From Streptomyces phaeolivaceus (GTDB taxonomy: Bacteria; Actinomycetota; Actinomycetes; Streptomycetales; Streptomycetaceae), in NCBI RefSeq assembly GCF_009184865.1, contig NZ_CP045096.1, forward strand, positions 8,370,001 to 8,434,000: 64,000 nucleotides of DNA, given 5' to 3'. Position 1 is the first letter of the stretch, and the number at the start of each line of letters is the position of its first letter. The position numbers and the translations under genes are program-made. Shown piece after piece: positions 34,667-46,753 of the stretch. The notes below the pieces were generated by a model that saw only the letters and a program-made list of their open reading frames with translations, did not search any database and was not told the origin of the DNA.

Positions 34667-36424
34667 ATGCCCTCCCAGCCGCAGGACGATCGCAGCCTCA
34701 GCCCGTACACCGGCTACACCCGCGCCCACTGGGAGGCCGCGGCCGACGGACTGCTCGCGGCGGTCGAACCGTACGCGTCCGCCGACGGCGCGCTGTACGA
34801 CCTGCCGGGCGACCGCACCAGCTGGTCCGGCCGGCTCTCCGACGGCCTGGAGGGCTACGCCCGCACCCTCCTGCTCGCCGCCTTCCGCCGGGACGGCACC
34901 GCGCTGGCCCGCTACGCCGACGGCCTCGCCGCCGGTGTCTCGGGCGTCTGGCCGCGTATCGAGGACCGAGGCCAGCCCCTCGTCGAGGCCGCGTCGATCG
35001 CCTTCGCGCTGCGCGTCACCCGGGACCTGCTCTGGGACCGCCTCGACGACGCCGTCCAGCAGCGCACGGCGGCCTGGCTCGGGGACGCGCTCACCGCCGA
35101 ACCCTGGCCCTGCAACTGGGAGTTGTTCCCGGTGACCGTCGGCGGTTTCCTCGAAGAGATCGGCCACGAACCGGAGTTGGCCCGTCGGGTCATCGACCGG
35201 CGTCTCGACCGCATCGAGCAGTGGTACCTGGGTGACGGCTGGTACACCGACGGCGACGGCCGCAAGTTCGACTACTACAACGGCTGGGCCATGCACCTCT
35301 ACCCCGTGCTGCACGCCTGGCTCGCCAAGGACGAACACCTCCTCGCCCGCTACGGCGACCGTCTCTCCACCCATCTCGCCGACTACGCCCGCCTGTTCGG
35401 CGGCGACGGCGCCCCCCTGCACCAGGGCCGCTCCCTCACCTACCGCTTCGCGACCACCGTCCCGCTCTGGCTGGGCGCCCTCACCGGCCGTACGCCGCTG
35501 TCGCCGGGCGAGACGAGGCGGCTGGCGTCCGGCGCGCTGAAGTACTTCCTCGACCGGGGAGCCGTGGACGAGCGAGGCCTGTTGTCCCTCGGCTGGCACG
35601 GCCCCGACTCCGCCGTCCTGCAAGGCTATTCGGGCCCCGCCTCCCCGTACTGGGCCAGCAAGGGCTTCCTCGGCCTCCTGCTGCCGCCGGACCACGAGGT
35701 GTGGACGGCGACGGAGGAGCCGGGCCCGGTGGAGCGGGCGGACGAGCTGCGCCCGGTCGGTCCGCCCAACTGGCTTCTCCAGTCCACGAGTTCGGACGGA
35801 CTGGTCCGCCTCCACAACCATGGCAGCGAGGACGTCCGCTACGACCCCTTCTACACCCGGCTCGCCTACTCGACGGTGACCGAGCCCGTGCCCCTGGCCG
35901 AGCCCGCCGAGACGTACGACAACAGCGTGATCGTCGGCGGCGACGCGAGCCGTACCGACATCGAGCCGCTGGGCGTCGGCGAGGGGTGGGCGGCGTCCCG
36001 GCACACCGCCGGGACAGGGGCGCGCGTGACGAGCCTCGTGCTGGCGCGCGGGGCGGTGGAGGTGCGGGCCCATCTGGTGGCGGGCGCGCTGCCCGGCACG
36101 GCGGTGCGGATCACGGGATGGGCGGGCGCGGACGGCGTACACGCGGAACTCCTCCCGGCGCACGGTCTGTCGGCGGACGCGGACGCACCCGGGCTCGTCG
36201 GCGGTGTCGGTGAAGGGGCGACCCTCTTCGTGGCGCTCGCCCGACTCACCGCCGACCCCGCCCCCCGGCCCCTCCCGGAGCTGGTCTCCGTGGAGGTGCG
36301 GGAGGGGCCGGGGACGTACGAGGTGTCCGTGAACCGGGCCCGCGGCGACGAGCGGACCCGGTTCGTGTTCACGGCGTCAGACGGGCGATCTTCAGCGTCT
36401 TCGTGGTCGGTGACGCCCCGTTGA
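34667..36424 (+). CDS. DUF2264 protein, probable GH154-type glycoside hydrolase
   Basis: The 585-residue protein has an alpha/alpha-barrel N-terminal domain (GYTRAHWEAAADGLLAAVEP, WYTDGDGRKFDYYNGWAMHL, SPYWASKGFLGLLLP), the DUF2264 pattern, and a beta-rich C-terminal domain. DUF2264 proteins include beta-glucuronidases of family GH154 in pectin and arabinogalactan loci. There is no signal peptide, so it should act inside on imported sugars. The 3' end overlaps the convergent gene by 56 bases. Confidence 0.8.
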   Translation: MPSQPQDDRSLSPYTGYTRAHWEAAADGLLAAVEPYASADGALYDLPGDRTSWSGRLSDGLEGYARTLLLAAFRRDGTALARYADGLAAGVSGVWPRIEDRGQPLVEAASIAFALRVTRDLLWDRLDDAVQQRTAAWLGDALTAEPWPCNWELFPVTVGGFLEEIGHEPELARRVIDRRLDRIEQWYLGDGWYTDGDGRKFDYYNGWAMHLYPVLHAWLAKDEHLLARYGDRLSTHLADYARLFGGDGAPLHQGRSLTYRFATTVPLWLGALTGRTPLSPGETRRLASGALKYFLDRGAVDERGLLSLGWHGPDSAVLQGYSGPASPYWASKGFLGLLLPPDHEVWTATEEPGPVERADELRPVGPPNWLLQSTSSDGLVRLHNHGSEDVRYDPFYTRLAYSTVTEPVPLAEPAETYDNSVIVGGDASRTDIEPLGVGEGWAASRHTAGTGARVTSLVLARGAVEVRAHLVAGALPGTAVRITGWAGADGVHAELLPAHGLSADADAPGLVGGVGEGATLFVALARLTADPAPRPLPELVSVEVREGPGTYEVSVNRARGDERTRFVFTASDGRSSASSWSVTPR

Positions 36425-37787
36425 GGGCGCTCGTGTAGGACGGGGTGACGGGGGCGTAGGCCCAGGTCAGCGTCCCGTCCTTGAGGACCGCGATATCGCC
36501 GGAGATCCGGGCCTTGACGACCTTGTCGGCGCCCTGGGGCTTGCCGTTCCAGTCGACGAGCCGGAAGTGGGTGCCCGTGAAGGTGCCGGTGCAGGTACCG
36601 CTCGCGCACTTGGCGTTCTTCAGCGTCTCGTAGGAGACGAGGAGCCGGTCCTTGCCGTACGGGGCGACGCGCACGTTGACGTGTTCGGTGCCCTTGGCGG
36701 AGGTGAGGTAGACCGGCTTGCCCGACGGGGTGTTGCGGTTCTTGAGGAACGCGATCGCGACCTGGTGGGTGCTGGTTTTCGGCTTGACCGTCCAGCCACG
36801 GCCGCTGGAGTCGTCCGGGTTCTTCTTGGCGGAGGCGGCGCCGCGCGAGGCGAACGCGGTGGCGTAGCGGCCGGTGGAGGACTTCACGATCTCGCCGGTG
36901 CGGCCGGAGAAGGTGCCGCCGCAGTAGCCGGCCCAGCACTGCTCGCGCTGGACGACGGGCGCGTTGTCCGGGGCGGCTATGCCGGTGGAGACGAACAGGC
37001 CCGAGCGCCAGTCGTCGAAGCAGAGGGAGGTGAAGTCGCCGGTGGTCTCGGCGCGCAGGGCTATGCCCTCGTTGTGGGAGCAGCCCCAGCCCCAGCCGCC
37101 GCCGAGCTTCTTGCCCTTGGGGCCCACGTACGCGAGCTTGTCGCCGAAGTGGCCGTCGGCGAAGCCGCCCGCGCCGTGCACCACGAAGTAGGCGCCGTAC
37201 TTCTTGCCGTTCCAGGCGAGCTGGCCGTCGAGCAGCGGGGCCGTGTCGTCGGAGGAGGTGCCGGTGAGCTTGGTCCGCCAGGTCTGCTTGCCGTTCTGGT
37301 AGCGGATGAGCGCGGCGGCCGTCTCCTTCCACTTGTTGGTGTCGGCGACCCGGGTCAGCAGCGCGAACCCGTCGTTGTGCGCGACGAGCCCCCCGACCTC
37401 CTTGGTGCCCTTGACGACCGTGTCGGCGCCCGAACGCTTCCCGGCCGCCGTCAGCGGGGTGACATGGATACCGTCCGACGCGGGCCAGGCCACCCGCAGG
37501 GTGCCGTTCGGTGCCACGGCCGTCGCCGTCCGCGTCCACTCCCGGCTGTTGTTGTAGCCCGCCGAGAGATAGGGGAACTTCGCCGACAGGGTCACGGTCG
37601 TGTTCGTGACGGTGAGATCACCGGCCGCGGCGGTGGTCGAGGGCGCGGCCCCGGCGGTCGCGTACCAGGCGCCGGCCAGCACGGACGCGGCCACGAGCGA
37701 GCCGATGACGGGCTTGCGCGCGAGGTGGCGACGGCGGTGTCTGGCCGGGGCGGGAGGTGCGGAGGGGGTGGGTGTTGCAGATGTCAT
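36369..37787 (-). CDS. Secreted or membrane-anchored hypothetical protein (472 aa)
   Basis: An arginine-rich N-terminus is followed by a hydrophobic segment (PVIGSLVAASVLAGAWYATA) serving as signal peptide or anchor. The rest is beta-rich with repeated tryptophan and Gly/Asn turns (NGTLRVAWPASDGIHVTPLT, GHFGDKLAYVGPKGKKLGGG) and five cysteines, compatible with a beta-propeller. I do not recognise the family. Its place between a DUF2264 enzyme and a TetR regulator suggests a link to polysaccharide use. It overlaps the DUF2264 gene tail to tail by 56 bases. Confidence 0.75.
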   Translation of the reverse strand: MTSATPTPSAPPAPARHRRRHLARKPVIGSLVAASVLAGAWYATAGAAPSTTAAAGDLTVTNTTVTLSAKFPYLSAGYNNSREWTRTATAVAPNGTLRVAWPASDGIHVTPLTAAGKRSGADTVVKGTKEVGGLVAHNDGFALLTRVADTNKWKETAAALIRYQNGKQTWRTKLTGTSSDDTAPLLDGQLAWNGKKYGAYFVVHGAGGFADGHFGDKLAYVGPKGKKLGGGWGWGCSHNEGIALRAETTGDFTSLCFDDWRSGLFVSTGIAAPDNAPVVQREQCWAGYCGGTFSGRTGEIVKSSTGRYATAFASRGAASAKKNPDDSSGRGWTVKPKTSTHQVAIAFLKNRNTPSGKPVYLTSAKGTEHVNVRVAPYGKDRLLVSYETLKNAKCASGTCTGTFTGTHFRLVDWNGKPQGADKVVKARISGDIAVLKDGTLTWAYAPVTPSYTSALNGASPTTKTLKIARLTP

Positions 37788-37847
37788 GTGCTGTGGTCGC
37801 CACCGGAGGGCCGAAGGTTGCCGCTCCGGCCGAAAATATTCGAGACC

Positions 37848-38450
37848 TCAAGAGTGGCCCTCGTCGGAGCGGTTCCCCGGGGCCTCCCGGGGCCAGTGCG
37901 TCAGCGCCAGATGCAGTGCCTCGACGGATCTCTCCCACGATCTGCGCACCTCCCGGGGCGCCCCGAAACCGCCCCCGGCCTCCAGGGCGCAGAAGCCGTG
38001 GAAGGTGCTGCGCAGCAGCCGTACGGCGTCGGTGAGGTCGGGTTCGTCGAGGCCGTACGCGCGGAGCATGCCGTAGGTGATCTCGGCGGTGCGGCGCAGG
38101 GCGGGGGAGTCGGTGACGAGGACCTGGTCGAGGGGGATCTGGGTGGCCGCGTACCGGCCGGGGTGGCGCAGGGCGTACTCCCGGTAGGCCCCGGCGAAGG
38201 CGGCGAGCGCGTCCTTGCCGGCCCGTCCGGCGACGGCCTCGGCGATGTCGTCGATCAGCTCGCCGCCCGCCAGCAGCGCGACCCGGGTCCGCAGATCCTG
38301 GAGGTTCCTGACGTGCGAGTACAGACTCGCGTCCTTCACCCCGAAGTGCCGTGCCAGCGCGGACAGGGTGACCTTCTCGAAGCCGATCTCGTCCGCGAGA
38401 TCGGCCGCGGCCTCCACGACCCGGTCGACGGTGAGCCCGGCACGGGCCAT
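37848..38450 (-). CDS. TetR-family regulator
   Basis: The 200-residue protein begins MARAGLTVDRVVEAAADLAD, then FEKVTLSALARHFGVKDASL as the TetR helix-turn-helix. Its C-terminal domain (YRASTFHGFCALE-like LLRSTFHGFCALEAGGGFG) is of the WHG ligand-binding type. GAGG precedes the ATG at 38450 by 8 bases; a GTG at 38459 is the alternative. The target is unknown; the neighbouring secreted proteins on either side are candidates. Confidence 0.9.
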   Translation of the reverse strand: MARAGLTVDRVVEAAADLADEIGFEKVTLSALARHFGVKDASLYSHVRNLQDLRTRVALLAGGELIDDIAEAVAGRAGKDALAAFAGAYREYALRHPGRYAATQIPLDQVLVTDSPALRRTAEITYGMLRAYGLDEPDLTDAVRLLRSTFHGFCALEAGGGFGAPREVRRSWERSVEALHLALTHWPREAPGNRSDEGHS

Positions 38451-38564
38451 GGAGACCACCTCTTCACCTCGGGGACCCGGAACGCCAAGGCTACCGCCCG
38501 GTGATCAAGGGCCCCGAGGCCGTGTGACGGCCGAACCGCGGGTCGGTCCCAGGCCGTCCGCGGG

Positions 38565-39884
38565 TCAGCCGATCGGCGCGTACAGCACGCCCAGCCTGTC
38601 GATCTCGTCGCCCGAGCGGCCGGTGAAGCCGACGATCTGCCAGCCGGAGGGGGCCGTGAAGGTCTTCGTGTCGGAGGTCGCCGTACCGGAGGTCAGGGTG
38701 CGGCCCTTGTCCGTGCCGAACGCGGCGGAGAAGATCCGGGTACGGCCGTCCTTCTGGCCCTGGGTGAGCCTCACCGAGGTGAGGTGCTCGCCGGAGGCCA
38801 GCGTGAGGGAGGTCGCCGTGCCGCCCGTACCGCCGTGGGTCAGGGTCGTGCCGCCGTCGTGCGTGAGCGAGACCGCGTCGAGGCGGGAGGCGCCGCGCAG
38901 GGTCAGGGTGCGGGGCGAGACCGTCGACGGGAGGTTGTCCGCGTCGTTGTACGCGGTGCCGTGCGGGCCGCCGAAGAAGTCACTGGTCCGCAGGCCGGAG
39001 TTGACCTTCCAGGAGAAGTCGACCGTGTGCGGGAAGTGGTCGGAGAGGTTGCCGCCCGCCGAGTCGAGGAACTTCGCCCAGTCGTCGCCGTAGCGGTTCG
39101 CGGTCAGGTCGACGACGTTGCTGTCCCGGTAGAAGACCTTGTCGACGACCTCGCAGTCGTTGGTCGGGGCGGTCGTCGGGCAGAGCAGCGCGTCCGCGCC
39201 CGGCGCCGGGGCGACACCGCCCTTGATCAGCTGCACCCACGGGTCCGTGAGGCCGTTCTCCGACACGAGCGAGCGGATGTTGTCGCCGGTGCGCGTGTAG
39301 CGGGTGTTGGTGTCACCCATGACGATCACCGCGTTGCCCGCCGAGTTGGCCTTGATGAACTCGGAGAGCTGGGTGACGTTGGCGCGGCGGGCGGCGAGGG
39401 CCGCGTCGTCGGAGTCGGCGTTGGTGTGCACGTTGTAGAGGTCGACGAAGACACCCTCGTCGAGCCGGACCCGGGCCAGCGAGAAGCCCTTCGGGGTGAG
39501 GCAGTTGGTGCCGGTGCAGTCGTTCCACTTGACCCGCTCGAAGTCCTCGAACGCGTAGTCCGACAGCGTGTTGAGGCCGTCGCCGAACGGTACCCCGCCG
39601 CTGGTCGCCGTGCGGTACGGGTGGTTGTCGCCCGCGTACAGCGCCGCGTGGTGGTTGAAGTCCTCCTGCACGTTCACGATGTCGTACGCCCCGAGGCGCG
39701 GCGAGATCAGCGGGGTGTTCACCTCCGGGTTCCCGGAGCTGAGCAGCTCCGGGAGGCCGGCGACGTTGTACGTCAGCACGTTGAACGTTCCGCTGGTGGC
39801 CGCGGCAGCGGGTGTCGCCCCGGTGGTGGCGAGGCCGGTGACGGCCAGTGCGCCGGCGGCGAGGGTGCCGAGGAGTCTTCTCAT
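38565..39884 (-). CDS. Secreted endonuclease/exonuclease/phosphatase-fold protein with jacalin-like lectin domain
   Basis: The 439-residue protein has a signal peptide (MRRLLGTLAAGALAVTGLAT). An EEP catalytic domain follows with FNVLTYNVAGLPEL, VNVQEDFNHH (metal-binding Glu), VDLYNVHTNAD, VIVMGDTNTRY and NLSDHFPHTVDF (catalytic Asp/His). Its C-terminal 135 residues resemble a jacalin-type lectin (GFTGRSGDEIDRLGVLYAPI). EEP members include DNases and sphingomyelinases; the lectin tail suggests sugar-coated targets. The fold call is firm, the substrate is not. Confidence 0.82.
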   Translation of the reverse strand: MRRLLGTLAAGALAVTGLATTGATPAAAATSGTFNVLTYNVAGLPELLSSGNPEVNTPLISPRLGAYDIVNVQEDFNHHAALYAGDNHPYRTATSGGVPFGDGLNTLSDYAFEDFERVKWNDCTGTNCLTPKGFSLARVRLDEGVFVDLYNVHTNADSDDAALAARRANVTQLSEFIKANSAGNAVIVMGDTNTRYTRTGDNIRSLVSENGLTDPWVQLIKGGVAPAPGADALLCPTTAPTNDCEVVDKVFYRDSNVVDLTANRYGDDWAKFLDSAGGNLSDHFPHTVDFSWKVNSGLRTSDFFGGPHGTAYNDADNLPSTVSPRTLTLRGASRLDAVSLTHDGGTTLTHGGTGGTATSLTLASGEHLTSVRLTQGQKDGRTRIFSAAFGTDKGRTLTSGTATSDTKTFTAPSGWQIVGFTGRSGDEIDRLGVLYAPIG

Positions 39885-40077
39885 GGTGGGGTGTCTCCGG
39901 TCAGGGGGAACGAGGGGGAAACCAAGGGGATTTGAACAGTGCTCATGTTCTGTGGCGACCAGTGTGACGGGAGAGGTCTGCCGGGGAACAGCGAACGCCG
40001 AGGCGATCCGCCCTTCATGGACATGACCTGGGTTGCGGATGACCGGGGCGGGCGCAGACTGGAATCAGGAGCAGCCC

Positions 40078-40107
40078 ATGTCGCAGAAGCAGCCCATTTC
40101 GTCATGA
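40078..40107 (+). CDS. Possible 9-residue leader peptide
   Basis: ATG at 40078 follows AGGAG by 7 bases and codes for MSQKQPISS before TGA. The next gene starts 21 bases later with its own AAGGAGG. A good ribosome site on such a short frame suggests a leader peptide, but chance occurrence is possible. Confidence 0.25.
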   Translation: MSQKQPISS

Positions 40108-40128
40108 ATATGCCAAGGAGGCGACATC

Positions 40129-40671
40129 ATGGGAACCCTCACCGTCGGGGCGCGGACCTCCGGCCTCGTCCGGTTGATCACCCGGCTCCACCCCGAACTG
40201 CACGATCTGTTCGATCCGCACGGCCCGCTGCTCATGAGCAGCGTCACGCGGGCGGCGGAGGCCGGCGACACCGTCGAGACGGCGCTCAATCCGCAGCCCC
40301 TGCCACCGCGCGACGCCCTGCTGCTCGCCGTGCGGCAGACCGTCAAGGGGGTCGCCGAGGCGGCGATCGTGGCGGACCAGATCGGCCGCGACGCCGGTGA
40401 GACCCTGCACGAGGTCGGCGACGACCTGTGCCCGCCCCCGCCGCACTCCAAGATCCCCTGGCCCAGGCGCTGGCCCGGACCGTGGCCGCCGGGAGAGCCG
40501 TACCCCATCGACATCGACCCGGAGTTCATGACCCCCGCGGTCCAGGCCACGGCCGGGCTGGCGTTCCAGGCCTACGCCGACGGCGTCGCCGACCCCAAGC
40601 TGAGCGCCGCCTTCGGTGAACTGGCCGACCGGCTCTGCGAGACGGCCCTGAGCAACGGCGTTTCCGGCTGA
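40129..40671 (+). CDS. Hypothetical protein with ALNPQPLPPR motif (180 aa)
   Basis: The product starts MGTLTVGARTSGLVRLITRL. It has ETALNPQPLPPRDALLLAVR near residue 50 and a tryptophan/proline-rich middle (KIPWPRRWPGPWPPGEPYPI). Two helical parts flank these. The NPQPLPP string recurs, as far as I remember, in many unrelated actinobacterial and myxobacterial hypothetical proteins without known function. A very strong site, AAGGAGG, precedes the ATG. No signal peptide or membrane segment is visible, so it should be cytoplasmic. Confidence 0.75.
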   Translation: MGTLTVGARTSGLVRLITRLHPELHDLFDPHGPLLMSSVTRAAEAGDTVETALNPQPLPPRDALLLAVRQTVKGVAEAAIVADQIGRDAGETLHEVGDDLCPPPPHSKIPWPRRWPGPWPPGEPYPIDIDPEFMTPAVQATAGLAFQAYADGVADPKLSAAFGELADRLCETALSNGVSG

Positions 40672-40714
40672 CCGTCGAGCGACGGCGGTTCCGGCCGACC
40701 ACCGGGAGGCCGGT

Positions 40715-41794
40715 TCAGGCGTTCGGGTTCAGCCCGTTCGACAACCCCGTGTACGCCGGCTTCGCCCCGTAGCCCTCGTTGTACGGCAGGGCCGCCCCGT
40801 ACCCGCTGAACGTGCCCGGCACCCAGGAGTGCTTGTCCGTCAGACCCCACGCGGTGACACCGGCGCAGCGCGGGACACCGAGGCAGTTCTCGCTCGCCGT
40901 CTTGTAGTCCGTGGACTGCTGGGCCAGTTCGGCGCCGGAGGCGGGCAGCGGGATACGGATGTCCAGCTCGGTGAGGGAGACCTCGAGACCGAGGTCGGAG
41001 AAGCGCTTCAGGTTCGCCTTCATCGAGGCGGGCACCCCGCCGAGCACGAAGTGGGACTGGAAGCCGACCCCGTGCAACGGCACGCCCTGCGCGAGGAGTT
41101 GCCGTGCCAGCGCGTACAGGGCGTCGCTCTTCGCGTTGTCCGCCTCGATGTTGTAGTCGTTGATGTACAGCTTGGCGGCCGGGTCGGCCGTGTGCGCCCA
41201 GCGCAGGGCGCTCGCGATATGGGCGGTGCCGAGCTTGTCCTGCCACACCGAGGAACGCATCGAACCGTCCTCGTTGAACGCCTCGTTGACGACGTCCCAG
41301 GCGTAGATCCTCCCCTTGTACCGGCCCACGGTCGTGCTGATGTGGTTCTGCAGGATCGTGTTGAGCTGGGCCGCCGTGAAGTTCCCGTTCTTCAGCCAGG
41401 ACGGCAACTGCGCGTACCAGACCAGCGTGTGGCCGCGTACGCCCTGGTTGTGCGAGGTCGCGTGGTCGACCAGCCGGTCCGCCGCGCCCCAGTTGTACGA
41501 GCCCCGGTTCGGCTCCAGCGCGTCCCACTTCATCGCGTTCTCGGCGGTGACCGAGTTGAACTCCCGGTCCAGCACGGTGGTGTACGCAGCCTCGCTCCGG
41601 AGCGGCCCGTCGGCGACCGCCGCGCCGATCCGTACGCCCCGCGCGTCGGCGTGGCCGCGCAGGGTCGTCGCGGCCGAGGCGTCCGGGGCGAGTGGGGGGA
41701 GCGCCACGATTCCGGCGGCCAGCAGCGCGCCCACGACGAACAGGGGGCGCGGGACACGACGACGACGGCGGTGGTGGGGGGTGGTGTGCTGCAC
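40715..41794 (-). CDS. Secreted endo-1,4-beta-xylanase, GH10
   Basis: The 359-residue enzyme has an arginine-rich signal peptide and one GH10 barrel. Key motifs are FNSVTAENAMKWDAL, RGHTLVWYAQLPSWL, AWDVVNEAFNEDG (acid/base Glu171) and VSLTELDIRIP (nucleophile Glu276). It cuts xylan main chains outside the cell. There is no carbohydrate-binding module, unlike many Streptomyces GH10 enzymes. It follows the beta-galactosidase on the same strand but behind a strong hairpin, so it probably has its own promoter. Confidence 0.95.
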   Translation of the reverse strand: MQHTTPHHRRRRRVPRPLFVVGALLAAGIVALPPLAPDASAATTLRGHADARGVRIGAAVADGPLRSEAAYTTVLDREFNSVTAENAMKWDALEPNRGSYNWGAADRLVDHATSHNQGVRGHTLVWYAQLPSWLKNGNFTAAQLNTILQNHISTTVGRYKGRIYAWDVVNEAFNEDGSMRSSVWQDKLGTAHIASALRWAHTADPAAKLYINDYNIEADNAKSDALYALARQLLAQGVPLHGVGFQSHFVLGGVPASMKANLKRFSDLGLEVSLTELDIRIPLPASGAELAQQSTDYKTASENCLGVPRCAGVTAWGLTDKHSWVPGTFSGYGAALPYNEGYGAKPAYTGLSNGLNPNA

Positions 41795-41885
41795 GGCGAC
41801 TCCTCGCGAAGCGAAGCGAAGGGGGGGAGGGGAGCATGGGTTCGGGAGCGGCGCGGATGCGCCGCCTCACCCCTCCGTCGCCGCA

Positions 41886-41931
41886 GGGCGCGCGAAGGTT
41901 GCCTCAGGGTCGAGGCCCCCTTCGCGCGCCC
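41886..41931 (-). terminator. Terminator hairpin after the beta-galactosidase gene
   Basis: GGGCGCGCGAAGG (41886-41898) and CCTTCGCGCGCCC (41919-41931) form a perfect 13-base stem with a 20-base loop starting six bases past the GH2 stop. It should end the importer/beta-galactosidase operon. Confidence 0.75.
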
Positions 41932-41936
41932 GTCGG

Positions 41937-45764
<3,828 letters not shown>

Positions 45765-45768
<4 letters not shown>

Positions 45769-46730
45769 TTGGACTCCTCACCCCTTCCGAATCCCAGGAA
45801 CTTGCCCTGGAGCAGGGTCACGAGGCAGATCAGCACGGTGAGGATCAGCGCGCCCGCGCTGCCCGAGCCGTAGTCCTGGCTCTCGCCGAGCGCCTTGTAG
45901 TACAGCTCCATCAGTGGTGGCCGTCCCCACGTGGTCTTCGACAGCAAGTTGAAGAACTCGTCGAACGCCTGGTAGGCGGCCACCAGGAGCAGCAGGATCA
46001 CGGCGGTGGAGGTCGCCCGCAGTTGGGGCAGGGTGATGTGCCAGAAGGTCTGCCAGCCGGGCTTCGCGCCGTCGATCGAGGCGGCCTCGTACAGCTCCTG
46101 CGGAATGTTCTGCAGGGCCGCGATGAAGAGGATCATGTAGAAGCCGGCCTGGAGCCACAGCCGTACGCTCACGATGACCAGCCAGTACCACGGTGGGTCG
46201 GGGCTGGCCAGCCAGGCGGTGTTGTCGATACCGAACAGGCCCAGGAAGGTGTTCGCCATGCCGAAGCGGACACCGTTGAAGATGGACATCTTCCAGATCA
46301 GCGAGGCGGCGACGTAACTGACCGCCGTCGGCAGGAAGAAGACCGAGCGGAAGAACGCCTTCATGAACCGCAGCCGGTTCACCATCAGTGCCAGTCCCAG
46401 CGAGGCCGCCCAGGTGGTCGGCACGATGATCGCGGCGAATACGGTGAAGGTGACGAGGGAGCCCATGAAGTCCTCGTCCGTCAGCATGTTCACGTAGTTG
46501 TCGAAGCCGACGAACGTGCTGGGCGTGACCGTGAAGCGCGCCTCGAAGAAGGAGAGCCACAGGCTCCAGAGGATCGGGACGTAGACGAAGATCAGCAGTC
46601 CGGCGAGGAACGGCCCGGTGAAGATCCAGAAGTTGAGGGTGGGGGAGCCACGCAGCCCCCGCCGCGGCCCGGCCGGGGAGGCCTTGGCCGGGGCGGGGCT
46701 GGAGACGCCGTCCCTGGTGATGGTCGACAT
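45765..46730 (-). CDS. Sugar ABC transporter permease (MalF type)
   Basis: The 321-residue membrane protein starts MSTITRDGVSSPAPAKASPA, has six helices and the EAA loop QELYEAASIDGAKPGWQTFW. The proline/alanine-rich N-terminus should be cytoplasmic. It lies 23 bases after the binding protein, in operon order binding protein, MalF, MalG, beta-galactosidase. Confidence 0.93.
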
Positions 46731-46753
46731 GTCGTGAGTACCTGTCCGCAGAC

